Assembly (NCBI GenBank): GCA_038496445.1
Contig: JALMLS010000213.1
Span: forward strand, 310,001 to 374,000
DNA: 64,000 bases
From: Trichosphaerium sp. ATCC 40318
Lineage: Eukaryota > Discosea > Flabellinia > Trichosidae
Direction: 5' to 3'
Numbering within the stretch: position 1 is the stretch's first letter; each line of letters starts with the position of its first letter. Position numbers and translations under genes: made by a program. Positions 40,103 through 50,892 of the stretch are shown here, one piece after another. A model generated the notes under the pieces. The model saw only the letters and a list, made by a program, of their open reading frames with translations. It was not told the origin of the DNA and searched no databases.

Positions 40103-40352
40103 TTACGATAAATATTCGTAACACCTGCACACAGGGCATAGTATTGACACTTCTACGTGAGCAAGGAGGCATTCAGCTACTGGTGTCAAAAAAGAAATAC
40201 AACGCAAGTTTACCGCAGAAGGAGTGGCCACAATTAGTCTCAGCAGCCCCACAAAACAGCGACATACAAATTGGGCATACTAACTCGCTGTAAATGTCAT
40301 CAAGTGGTTCTTGACTCTTTTTGGCTCTAACTTTACTCGAACGCTTTGACAT
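40103..40352 (-). CDS. Small RING-finger protein (C3HC4)
   Basis: Two exons, 40352-40214 and 40179-40103, joined across a 34-nt intron. The ATG at 40352 opens a basic start (MSKRSSKVRAKKSQEPLDD). The spliced product of about 70 residues contains one complete RING: CPIC, eleven residues, then CGHSFC, AECLL and CPVC, with all eight zinc ligands correctly spaced. Without the splice the ring is broken after the sixth ligand, which is the main support for the intron. The protein ends a few residues past the ring (RCYEYLS), so it is close to a bare RING domain. The likely role is an E3 ubiquitin ligase or a RING partner. Further 5' exons cannot be excluded. Confidence 0.65.
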
Positions 40353-40762
40353 TGTATAACCAGCAACAGCGAGAAGAACAGCACTACAGGGCAAAAAAAC
40401 CAATAGCCAAAAAGTCAGCGTAAGTCGCTAATTTGATAGTCGCTCCAACACTGCACAATGCGGTTACGTAAGATATATCAGTGCGCGCCAATGTCCTCGA
40501 GGGTATTTAATCACATTATACTTCTAAATACTCAATAACACACCATTAGAACCTCAAACAAGCAGATGAGAGGTTTCCGCAGTTTTATACGCGTAAATTG
40601 CGACCTGTTTTTAAATTGAACTTAGCAATACACGGTTACGCACACAACCAATCAGACCCTACTGGAAGCAAATATTTTAAAAAACTTCGCTTTACAAGAG
40701 CCAACAGACTAGAAGCAGAGTACGCTTTATTATCTACGCCCCTACGCTAACTGTAGCATAGT
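40353..40762. promoter_or_regulatory. Divergent promoter region
   Basis: 410 bp between two start codons in opposite orientation. No CACGTG is present here. No gene is seen. Confidence 0.4.
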
Positions 40763-41234
40763 ATGGTGCATAAAACACCTCACATTGACTCACTTGATCC
40801 TTGGATTTCAAACTACAAAACTCTGCAAGATCGCTATTGGGACGAAAAACTTATATGGAAGATTGCAAGGTATCAATTTTGAGATGTAACGACAGAGTTT
40901 GAAAGAAAAAAAAAACAAACAAAAAATTTTTGATTTCTCATTTTCTTCGTGTAGAGGTAAGCCACCTACGCGTAAACACGAAGGTAAAAAGGCGCAACTC
41001 CGTAAAAAAGAAGCTGCACGTAAAGCCAAGAAAGCAGCAGAGGAAGGCATTGATATTACATCAAAACGTGTTGTCGACCCTTTGTCACGTCCTCCACCAG
41101 ACACAAGATCAAACAGACACTTGTCGCCTTCATACGATACTTCTGGCGTTGGTCTCAACAGGTACGGCATAGAGAAGACGGAATTCCTTGAGTTTATGCG
41201 CAAGTACATTGCTAACAGTTTTACTTTAGATTGA
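40763..41234 (+). CDS. Unknown small basic protein, about 126 residues
   Basis: Two exons. ATG at 40763: MVHKTPHIDSLDPWISNYKT up to WKIAR, a short GT-AG intron (acceptor GTGTAG near 40956), then GKPPTRKHEGKKAQLRKKEA and a Lys/Ala-rich helix (ARKAKKAAEE), ending MRKYIANSFTLD. The second half also has a Pro/Arg/Ser-rich loop (DPLSRPPPDTRSNRH). No domain is recognised. The highly charged helix followed by a compact C-terminus would suit a ribosomal or RNA-associated protein, but this is only composition. The splice keeps frame (AG | A gives Arg). Confidence 0.6.
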
Positions 41235-41494
41235 GACCAAAGAGCGGTGTCAGAGCTTTCCCAATCCAAGAATAACTTGGCATCATGCGTATTAGCGCTC
41301 TCATATATGCTTTACTTCTTGGTTATGACACAGAAGACGTCTTCTTTTGAAAAATATTGTAAACATCGCGTTAGGTCGCTTTTTATAAGCGCAGACGCAC
41401 TAAAAATAAATGATAGACATTTAATAACAAGCAAGAATAGTCCCTTTTTTTTTGATGAGAGGTTTTTTCTCGTTTTTTTATTGCAATACTAGAG

Positions 41495-43956
41495 TTACAT
41501 AATTGAACAATCTTCCTTCTGTTTTTCAGTAGCAGAAACACTTGCTGGAGCTGCGAACATTTGTACAAACATTGGCTCAACACGTACAATACTTTTGAAC
41601 TCCTCCAAGGCAATACCATCGCCTAGAATAAATGTTAAAGGACAAAAGCTGATATTGTTTTTTTGGGGTTTTTTTGCGTACTTTTATCTAAGTCTAGTGT
41701 ACTGAAGACAGCGTCTATACGTTTTTGTTGATTTAAGGTATAAAACCTACCACGTGTCGCTTTTATCATATGAAGAATAACATTCTTGAATTCACTTCTT
41801 TCTAAGCTTCCATTCTTGTTTATATCGTACACATTAAAAACAACTATCGAAGAAATAGGGTTAAAAACAAACAAGTAACATAAGGGTAACAAAAAAGATT
41901 TTGTGTCATTGATAGCGTGAGTGAGAATAAAAAAAGAAAAACAAAATTGAAAAAAATAGAACATCAAAGTGATCAAGACTCAAGACTTACAAGTTAATCT
42001 AGAATCAAGAGAGCCTTTCCATAGAAGAGATAAACCTAGTACAGAATAAGAAGAAACTCGTAGTATTGTAATTGGAAAGGTACCTGATGATAACTCTTGG
42101 TATGTGACTTTACCATCCTTATCTGTATCAAATGTCTAAAATATTATTATTAAGAAATCTTGAATATATTTTTTGACGTACTTCAAAGAGACTCGTTAAT
42201 ACGCTTTTATGCTGGAAATGAGGTAATACTTTATCTACAATACCAGAGAACTTCTCTGGGGTTATGTATCCAGTCGTTTTGGCATCAACAGCAGCAGCTA
42301 AAAGTTATTTTTGTTAAGTTCAGCCAACACCAAGAAAAACGTGTTGGTACCATCTATCTTAACCTTGGCAAAGTTTTTGTACAATACTTCAAGTTCTTCT
42401 TTTGACACTATTGTATATTCTCAATTAGATAAAAAGGAAGCTTTAAAAGAATAACGCTCAAACGTACATGAGGTACTTTTACTCAAGTTGTAAATCTGGG
42501 TCTTTTTTACTAGTTCTTGTGATTGTTCAAGGATTGTAGTACGACTATAAGTATGTGCTTTTTTGTACTCTTTGTCACTTAAATCAGAACGCAACTTTGC
42601 GCATTGCTATAGATAAAAAACACGTGAAAAACGGTTACAAACTGGTAAATTCTGTGAAATTCAAAAACCTTTTGTGTAATACCTTTACAAAGACTTCAAT
42701 GTCATATAAATTAGCGTTTGCTTCACGTAGATGTATTGCAATCCCAGCAGCATCTCTTAGTTCCAGAACTTTTTCTATATGGCGAGAAAATTAATCAAAC
42801 AGTTAAGCGGCTTCTTAACAGCTCTACGAACCTTTACTATGTCCAACCATAGCTAAACATGCTATTATCAATGCATGTGAGTTATCCATGAATAGTTGGT
42901 CGAGTACTACAAGTGCAGTCTGTGTAGAGAGTAAGGAACTTGCGTTTTTTGTTTGAAAAAAAGTTTTAACGGACGGAGAACGGTAGGGCTGTTGTCGTTG
43001 CGCAGAGAAGCCAAGGTATTGTTAATACGGATAGAGCAACATTCTGTTTGATCAAGTGATCATGTACATCTTTCATGTGGGTCTTTAGGAAATGTTCTAA
43101 AGTTTGTTGCTCGACTTGTGCTCCAAATAAGTTCGACAAGTAGAAATCTGACAAAATATTCTCCACCATTGACTTGAAACACCAAAAAGAAAGCTCTTCG
43201 TCTTCAAGAACCAAAATCAATGATGTTGCAACAAAATTCATCGATTGAGCGTAACCTAAAAGCGTAGATAGATTAACAAATTGCAAACCAAAAAAAAAAA
43301 AGTTCTAAAATAAAATTGTACCAATGTTAGGACGGTGAAGTGCAAACGCCTTCAAAACATTCCGGAGTTTCGATGCAACTTCCTCTGTAAATCCCTTAGA
43401 CTCTAAAGCAAACATTAGCTCAAACATTAGCTCAAACTACAAATACAACACGTGCTAAAAAAGATACATAAAAAAAACAGTATCACGTGCCTGGAAACGT
43501 GCGAGGAATGTCCTTTTCAATTTGGTCATCAACCTGTGGGTCTAGTTTGCTCTGAGATTCTACAAGTTTAGAGTAGAACGCCATTGAAAAATCTTGTTTT
43601 AGCTCGCTCACACGCAATAAGATCGGCCATACCTACGCCGTGTTAGTGTTCCAACAACGTTTTTGTATTATTTTGATAAAACGGTTGTGTACCGCTTTTC
43701 TGTACTGGTGAGGTACTCCACCCTGGCGAATAAGCTGTGTGGCTTCTTTTATTTTATTCTTGTCTTGAAGGAATGCTTCAGGCGTTAAATTACCATTTTC
43801 TAGTAGAGCTTCCCATGTGCTGTCGAATTGAAGGCTAAACGTTTTGCTGTGGGCGTTAGTTTGCGTTCGAACTACATAGATGTACCTGCGTTCATACGCT
43901 GGGATATTCTCAGCGCGTAACACCCATCCGAAAGCATCTCTTGTCTCTGTGGTCAT
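41495..43956 (-). CDS. TBC-domain RabGAP with EF-hands and C-terminal CaaX box
   Basis: The ATG at 43956 (MTTETRDAFGWVLRAENIPA) starts a multi-exon gene. The TBC domain reads IRQGGVPHQYRKA, VWPILLRVSEL, IEKDIPRTFP, FALHRPNIGYAQSMNF and LEDEELSFWCF. Both catalytic fingers are there: Arg in IxxDxxRTFP and Gln in YAQSMN (usually YCQ). After the TBC come EF-hand segments, of which FNVYDINKNGSLERSEFKNV has the full acidic loop; others look weaker. This TBC plus EF-hand order is that of the TBC1D8/9 group, without an obvious GRAM domain at the front. The last residues are EKQKEDCSIM and then the stop, a CaaX box that predicts prenylation. The role is GTP hydrolysis on a Rab, possibly tuned by calcium, on a membrane. 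Confidence 0.8.
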
Positions 43957-44074
43957 TTTGTGAGACTTACAAATGTCAAAAACAGTAAAACAGCACAAAA
44001 GTAGTAAATACGACAACACACTTGGTTATACAGTTGTGATCGAATTACTGTTCAAGTAACAGGTGTTTTTAATT

Positions 44075-45274
44075 ATGGGTGAGCCAGTAGCAGGTTATTA
44101 CGCTTGTACAAGAAAAAACGAGCACCTTGCGCTTTGTTACACTTCAGATAAGCAACATCTCGAAGTACTGGTTGGAGGAGACAAAATACTCTCTTCTTGG
44201 GCGCCAGGCGATCACTCCTTTACAATCAAGACCAAATCCGTTAGACCTCTTTCTTTTAGCGTAGAAAAGGATTGTTTGGTGAAATCTAATGGTAAAAAAC
44301 GCACAAAGTATGAACGAGTGGGTATATGGCCAAAAGACATCGACTCAGATTGCTTTACAGATTACAGTGACATGTCAACATTTTTACAAAATTTCCGCGA
44401 TACTGGTTGTAGCGTTGTATCTGGCGCTTTTAAAGATAATTCACTACTTGAAGAGGTTCGTATAGAATCCAATTTTAGACTACAAATAAGATGAGTATCG
44501 TTCAAGTTTGGTATTTGTTCTTATTTTTTTTTTCTTCAAGATTCATACAACATTTTACACTATTGCAACAAAACCAACTCATAATCGAGGATGGTTCAGT
44601 ACACATGTTGATTGTTATGATGCCAATTATAAGAAACTAGTGGACAAACTCTTAGCACAAATCAGTCAACACTTGGATGCGCTATTGGGTACTTTTCTTT
44701 GATCCAACATTTTTATCTGTTGTGCAACTCATCTCATCCCTTAACTTCATTTTTAGGTGCTGGAAAATGGGTTCATGATGGCAGGTTACAGATAGGGTTT
44801 GTTACAAATCATAGAGCAGCACGTGTACCAAACTGGCACGTGGATAGTATGTTTCTAAATCATGGAGAACCATTTTCTGTACTTGTTGGTATACCTCTTC
44901 ATGGTGCTTTTGAAAAACCAAATAGTGGCTACCTAGCAGTTTTTGAAAAGAGCCACATGTTATTAAATGAGCTGCTAAGCAAACAAGGAGAGAATATAGT
45001 TGATGGGCCAAAAGACAAGGCCGAAAAGATTTCAAAGTATTGTGAGCTAAAAGACTGGCAACCTTCGTTTATTAAAGCTTCTGTTGGTGATTTTTACATG
45101 TGTCATTATCGTATGATTCATGGCGTAACACATAACTTTGAGATGGATAGAAGTATAGCTTATTTACGCATAAAGGTTATTGATAAAGTGCGCGAAGAAA
45201 AAGGAGCAAAATTGGGTTTCAAATGGGCTGACTCTGTAAAAATGTACGATCCATGGCTTCTTTATGACTTCTAG
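44075..45274 (+). CDS. PhyH-like Fe(II)/2-oxoglutarate dioxygenase
   Basis: ATG at 44075, only 118 bp from the divergent TBC gene start. Three exons are joined by two short introns (around 44456-44540 and 44690-44756). The N-terminal 140 residues are a separate beta-rich part (EHLALCYTSDKQHLEVLVGG). The catalytic double-stranded beta helix shows WHVDSM (His and Asp iron ligands), the distal His in RMIHGVTHNF and Arg in RSIAYLRI for 2-oxoglutarate, so the active site looks intact. The C-terminal half resembles phytanoyl-CoA dioxygenase-type enzymes, but not closely enough to give a substrate. Ends YDPWLLYDF at 45274. Cytosolic by lack of signals. Confidence 0.7.
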
Positions 45275-45729
45275 TACGTGTATAATACACCTATGATACC
45301 ACTTTAATCCTTATCACAAAGAAGTATAAGCTTAAAGTAAGTAATATTCGAGTAATACACTAAGTAATGAAAATAATAAATAATTTTAGCATGTAAAAAT
45401 AGAATACGTCTTTTGACAAGTTTGTTTTATTGGGATACGAAAGTTATCGCAGTTGATTGCAAACAGAATAGTTGGTGGAGTAATGACATAAAAAGCACTT
45501 CAATGAACGGTATTTATTCCTTTGTCTGTTTGAGCAAAATAGGAACTGGTTTTAAGCAATGTATGACGTCAGTATCGGGTATATTGGGCCGTTTGGCCGT
45601 TCTAGTTTGACCTTTGTTTACTTGTATTTTTGGGCTTTATTTTTCATTTACATTATTAAAACAAACAAAGGTACGCTTTTCCGGCTCATGCGGTCGTATT
45701 CCTACGTCGCGCTAACTCCATTATTTCAG
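45275..45729. other. Intergenic
   Basis: 455 bp upstream of the C2 gene. An open frame from 45559 runs into the C2 frame but has no ATG in good context before 45730. It may be 5' UTR or a missed first exon; TTATTTCAG directly before the ATG looks like a splice acceptor. Confidence 0.4.
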
Positions 45730-46480
45730 ATGACGCAGTGGTACAACTTGAAGGTTAGACTTTTACTTGCTGAGGACCTCCCTAACGAAGACGTCACTGG
45801 TACGTTATCTGTTTACGTTTATAGCATCTTTGATCGTTTTCCGACGTTGAGTTTGATTTTGCGGACGTTGAGCGCATACACAGGCGTAGTATGCCTCATT
45901 TGACGCTTTCTAACTTGCAACAAAAACGATTGAGATAAGCTAGATTCAACACTTTTAATTGTTTAATAACGCTCTCCTTACTCAACTACCAGGTGATTCT
46001 GACCCTTACGCCATTGTTTGCTTTGGAGACCTTAAGAGCCATCAGCACAAATCAGATTACTATAAGGACACTAATAGACCTGTTTGGAATGAAACTTTCG
46101 CGTGCGCATCATTTTACTATCATCTGAAAAAACGATGATGCTATATTTAAAATATTCACTTTTTTTATTTTGTAGGGACACAATAGCAAACACAGAGACT
46201 CTAAAGGTGACTGTATGGGATAAAGATAACCTGAACTCTGATGACAAGCTCGGGGAGACTGTTTCTATTAAATTTGACGCCCTAGAAGAGAACAAAGAGG
46301 TAAAAAAACCGAAAAACAACTTTTTCATAAATGAACTGAATACTCGGTTCTAACAAGTTAATTATAAAGGTTATCGAATGGTATGATTTAGCAAGAAAAG
46401 GAAAGAAACAAGGCAGAATTCGTATCGGGCTTGAAATGACCAAAGGAGAAGCTCCACCAGATGCAAGCAAACGCACTTAG
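45730..46480 (+). CDS. Single C2-domain protein
   Basis: About 135 residues over four exons. ATG at 45730 gives MTQWYNLKVRLLLAEDLPNE, then GDSDPYAIVCFGDLKSHQHK, DTNRPVWNETF, LKVTVWDKDNLNSDDKLGET and a final exon ending APPDASKRT. This is one complete C2 fold. The calcium-binding loops keep Asp in GDSDPY and in WDKDNLNSDD, so calcium-dependent phospholipid binding is likely. No catalytic domain is attached, like small C2-only proteins. AATAAA follows the stop within 6 nt. An acceptor-like sequence directly before the ATG leaves open an upstream exon. Confidence 0.75.
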
Positions 46481-46831
46481 TAAATAAAACCTCCCAGCTA
46501 CCTTTCGCATTGGTAGGCTGATTTGTACCAAAGAAAAAGTAACAATAAATACGAATGTAGTAAACAATCAACGGTGTCAGGTTATAACAAACAGCAAACC
46601 ATTATTAATGCAGTGCACTACACCAATCTCTATTGGACTTTCTACTTTGACTATGTTAGACTCATATTTCACCATTTGTAATGCGTCGGTTAGAGATGTA
46701 GTACATAGTATGCGCTGGAAATGCACGTTATAAGTCCTTTTATAATTATTGACAGGTTTCTTGCAGGTACAGAGTGACATGTGTTACTAATGGCGTAACA
46801 TTACTACGCCGCTCGCGTACATACATTACCG
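46481..46831. other. Intergenic
   Basis: 350 bp; nothing supported. Confidence 0.4.
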
Positions 46832-48340
46832 ATGATCGCAAGCCAACGTACTATACATTTTGAAATTGAGGGTTTACAACAACGTTCTTACGCTCATCTA
46901 TCTCATTTAGCCGGTTTTGGGCAGATAAACGCAATGTTCGCCAGCAACTTGAACAATTTGGCGAAAAATTCCGCCTCATGCTACGAGACGATTGGTATAA
47001 GATGAAAACAACACAATTGAATGAAAATGGATGTAGAGCAATTGTAAAGAGGTACGAAACCATCAACGACAGGCTCATTTCAATTCAAACACCCTCTGAT
47101 CGCTTCAAGGCATGACGAATCTCTATGTAAAGTGCTTACAACAAATTTTCCAGAGCATAAATTTCAAGGACACAAATTCCTGTACGTTACATCTTTTGTG
47201 TATCTTTACCTTAATATTCTACGCGTAGAAAGTCCCCTCATGGATATTGGGATGACAAAATGGTCCAAATTGAACGACTTCAATTAATAGAAGAGAAGTT
47301 TGAATTAAAGACTCTAGACGATTGGAAAAACGTGTCATTCGCTGATTTCTCACAAGAATTTGGTGGCCTCTCTTTGTTAACAAGGTTAGAACTCTATCAA
47401 ACAAAAAACAACGTTCCATCGTTTAATTTCTTTGTAGCTACAATAATTCTCTTTTAAAGCTTCTAAAAGCAATATACCCTTATCATCTATGGATGAACCA
47501 TGATTGGAGTGCAGCAGAACATCGTCATTTATCATACTTGCCTCGAAGTTACTGGAGCAAAGTGAAAAATCGTGTTCAGTTTGTAAATGATGTTGCAGCT
47601 CCTCAATTGGGTATAAGGCGTTACGAAGACTGGTACAATGTATTACCAGTTCGTTTGAAGCGTCTAGGCGGCGGCACGATCCTCGACCAGTGCGTAAATC
47701 TTCATAAAAACAAATTAGTTGTAATATCCTCTCAGGTACAATAATTCCATGTTCAGGATTCTACGAGCTGTTTATCCAGAGTTCGCGTGGAATGAAACAT
47801 CTTTCAAGTACGATTTTTTTTTTGAGTTTGGTTTTCTTGATGTACATCTAACACGCACGTGGTTTAGAGGCACAAGGAGAAACTATTGGAAAGGAAAAGA
47901 TAACGTAATACGTTTTTTAACCAATGTCCACAGTCGATTAAATATGCCGCAAAACCCGCAATCCTGGTACGTCAAAAAACCCACATTTTGTATTGTCAAG
48001 TGACAAATATATGTGCTTTGGTTCTTGCGTCTTATTTCTTTTTATTTTGCGGCCTGTCGCGTCATACTTTTACCAATAAAACGAAATCAAACAGGTTTTT
48101 TTTTTGTTATCGCTTTGTTGCTTCAACATTTGTTGGCGACTTTGACCAATTGCTAGGTTGGATGTATCTCTACACCAATTACGTTACCTTGGAGGATCTG
48201 GTATTGTGTCTTACTACCCACAAGTCCTGCAACTCGTGTATCCAGATGAGAAATGGGACTGGGATGACTTCAAAAGTAAAATCAAGCGATCACAGCAAAA
48301 TTGGCTTCTGAAGTGTATAAAAACTCTATGTGTACAATAA
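46832..48340 (+). CDS. W/YP-repeat protein (Rhizophagus-type tandem repeat)
   Basis: Multi-exon gene; the start at 46832 is the first ATG but the first splice is not resolved. Exons give four to five copies of a unit of about 70 residues: a YP-x3-W motif (FPEHKFQGHKF, IYPYHLWMNHDW, VYPEFAWNE, VYPDEKWDWDDF), then a YW or FW motif (GYWDDK, SYWSKV, NYWKGK, FWADKR), then DWY (DDWYKM, DDWKNV, EDWYNV, QSWY) and a Gly-Gly turn (FGGLSLL, LGGGTIL). The same unit is known to me from large families in the fungus Rhizophagus and scattered protists, without a defined function. No enzyme motif is present. Aromatic-rich repeats suggest a binding scaffold. Ends KTLCVQ at 48340. Confidence 0.6.
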
Positions 48341-48746
48341 ACCAAACAGATGAAACAAAATTAACAAGTTGGATATCATCAAAATTACGACATACACATC
48401 ACAAATTATTCTCTACGCGGATTGGAGACACGTGGAAGACTTCGGGATAAAAACGGGATACAATATCAGAATTACAGTTTCTAGCGGCCAAAGAAATTCG
48501 CTTGTTAGGATCTTTGCTTCCACATGAGAAGACAGCCATTAATGATTTAATTTATTGGCTAGTGTACACTGTCTAATGAGATAGTCGGATATTCGTGAGA
48601 TCCTCAAATCTTATTTGGCATTCCCCTATGGCGCTACACGCATACACGCAGTGGTATCATCGTGTAGTTTTGGTGAAAAAAGCATGCTGTGGGGTTGATA
48701 TTTTGGCAAACTATGTTACGGCTTTGTGACATATTGTGGTGTACTT
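48341..48746. other. Intergenic, convergent 3' ends
   Basis: About 400 bp between two stops; one CACGTG near 48432. No gene. Confidence 0.5.
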
Positions 48747-49504
48747 CTAACCTCTTTTCAATCTGCTGTACTCAGCGTATTGTGCCTTCAAAGCTGTTTC
48801 AATAAATTTAACAGCTTTAACTGGATTTGCGGATTCTCCGCATGTAAAAGTGTCCACAGCTGCATACCCATGCTCTGGCCACGTATGTATGCTTATATGA
48901 GATTCTGCTAACAGGGCTATGCCCTTTTGAAGGGTTTGTGAGCAATAAAAAATCAAATGGTTGTATGACGCACTGTTACGCCCACTGGTGAGAAGGAGTG
49001 AACCTAAACGGAAAGTTTGTTTGTTGAAAAGTAGTTCTGTAAAATTATGTACCCGCACTGAACCAATCAATGTGGCGTTACCAGCACGCACAGAGCCTTC
49101 AATGACAGCTTTTATTTTTGTTTCATCATTGAGAATTTCCTTATTACATCCGTACAGGTCAGCTAAATATACCATTAAGCGTGTCGACATCGCCACTTTA
49201 CTGTGGAGTGTACCGATGACGTGTTTGCCATGCTGTATATTATCGTATTTAAAACCGCGCTAAAACAACTTAAAATACATCATCACGCGGCCAGATAACG
49301 CGCTAGTTCGAAAAACACAAATTAGCATACATTTTCACCAAACGAACTTCGTGATAAGTCTTTCCATCGATGTGGCTCTGCATCTTGAAGCTTATTCAAA
49401 GCCGAGAACACAAATAAATACTGCAAAATCACTAGAAACGCCAATAATACAGCTGTCAACTGTACAACGCGAATCACCAATCCAAGTTTCGGCCCGTTTC
49501 CCAT
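48747..49504 (-). CDS. speD: Bacterial-type S-adenosylmethionine decarboxylase, membrane anchored, five exons
   Basis: Splice model: 49504-49331, 49259-49214, 49162-49053, 49003-48974, 48923-48747; introns of 71, 51, 49, 49 and 50 nt class, all GT-AG and frame-preserving. The product reads KHVI-ADLYGCNKEILND, GNATLIGSVR, VHSFSPVGVT, GIALLAESHISIHTWPEHGY and AAVDTFTCG, which follows prokaryotic SpeD from end to end. The Ser in AESHIS is the self-cleavage site that makes the pyruvoyl group; His and Cys of the active site are present. Without splicing, an in-frame TAG and 33 extra residues would disrupt it. Exon 1 adds a hydrophobic helix (VIRVVQLTAVLLAFLVILQY) not found in bacterial SpeD. The role is polyamine synthesis (decarboxylated AdoMet), although some SpeD relatives decarboxylate arginine or ornithine. 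Eukaryotes normally use a different, longer AdoMetDC. Confidence 0.8.
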
Positions 49505-49894
49505 TTATTAGCCTTTGAGAACTTTAAAGCAAACAACAGTAGCGCAGTTTCCAATCCGTTACTTTTTTTCGTAGCTAGAAAAAAAAAACCAAAACACGCG
49601 CTAATACACATACACAAGGCATTAATTACTTGCAATCTCAAAGGAACATGAAGATACAACTATGAGCGCTAGTAGGAACGTCGAAAAGTGATAAATTTAA
49701 CACTTTATACTTTAATACTGCATGGCCTGCGCAAGTGGTTTTTTTTTTTCAATAATAACCTTATACATGCTTGTGGTTGTTGTGTTAAAGTAGTTGCAGT
49801 AGAATTGACGTCAATTTTAAGCACGGGAATAACGCCTATTACCATTTTAGGATTTCATTCTCTAAAATTTTCACGCAAGCGACGCCACCTCCTC
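49505..49894. other. Divergent promoter region
   Basis: 390 bp between opposite starts. A short ATG frame near 49664 (MSASRNVEK, then a GTGATA donor-like site) might be a first exon of the next gene; I could not join it convincingly. Confidence 0.4.
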
Positions 49895-50526
49895 ATGCGC
49901 CTTTCACCAATCTACAATAATCGCGATGGCTACGACACAGAGCAGCTACCTGTACCACCAAGAGAACACTGCGAGCTAAACAAACTAGCGATGGAACATT
50001 ACAGACGTGTAAGAGAGAAATACGCTTATACATTACTACAACGCATGTATAATGAATATGGGTACGGTTTAGAAGCAATTAGAGAAAAATCCATTCCATC
50101 AAAAAAAAAAAAAACTTGCGCCATTACTTTCCTTTACCCTTCCTTTTTCCCAACCTGTTTAACCATCTTTGCAGACCTCTTATTGTACAGAACACATCCA
50201 GAGGGTCACTTATAAAACTCTGCCCAAATAGAAGTACCCCACGTGTACCTGAAACTCATTACATGACTTCAAACGTACAAGCGTTACATAGAGGAAGAAC
50301 AGAAAATGACAAAGAAATATCTTTCGCGAACACTGCCACAAGAAGCAGGCGAGCTCTTGGGAGCAGGCCGACAGTTAAACCTCCGCCTACAGATTGGCCG
50401 TTACGACCACGCGGAGTTTTGAAACGACGTAGTACACCTAAGCCACAATCTAAGAAGAAATATTCATTCATAAAGCTAGCAACATGCCAGGCGTGCTCAT
50501 CTAAATCAACAAACACTTTAAAATAA
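49895..50526 (+). CDS. Unknown basic protein, two exons
   Basis: The ATG at 49895 (MRLSPIYNNRDGYDTEQLPV) begins a frame that breaks unless an intron at 50062-50174 (donor GTACGG, acceptor TTGCAG) is removed, giving NEYG | PLIVQNTSRGSLIK. The product is about 172 residues, rich in Arg, Lys and Pro (RRALGSRPTVKPPPTDWPLR, KRRSTPKPQSKKKYS). The first part has a helix with tyrosines (HYRRVREKYAYTLLQRMYNE). I recognise no family. The C-terminal part is probably disordered. Confidence 0.55.
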
Positions 50527-50892
50527 CCCACAATCCTCTCAACCGACAAATATTATTTAAAATTGGCGTCTCAACCTGTACTTAGCCAAAAATTCTTGTA
50601 CATAAACCTCTAATTCTTATTGAACGTCGGGGCAACTAAGTAGTTTTTTTTTTTTCGTAACTTCGAAAAAGTCGAGATCATTTATGTTCTTTTTCGGCTG
50701 CTAGCGCTAGACAAGCGCAAATCCACGTGAACTTTATTTTAGAAAACATAACGTTTGTTATTGTTATTAGCATTGTAGTTATCGTACAACAGCGGACTAT
50801 CTCGTACGAAGATGTACCAATGGCGTCGTTTGGAAATCTGTTGTGAGCTTGGTTATGGGATTTTTGGTGTAGTTTCTATTTTACAACTAACA
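50527..50892. promoter_or_regulatory. Intergenic with CTAGCGCTAG + CACGTG composite element
   Basis: The 10-bp palindrome CTAGCGCTAG at 50701-50710 is followed at 50724 by CACGTG. The same pair recurs in the PPIL3 intron at 51061 and 51085 with nearly equal spacing. No gene is seen here. Confidence 0.4.

Noticed and set aside
49240-49275. In-frame TAG ahead of SpeD as stop-codon readthrough or code change
   Set aside because: The TAG lies at an intron acceptor; splicing removes it. Other genes here use standard stops.
49322-49504. Separate 60-residue membrane protein gene
   Set aside because: A GTATGC donor before its stop joins it in phase 0 to the SpeD exons, giving a better single gene.
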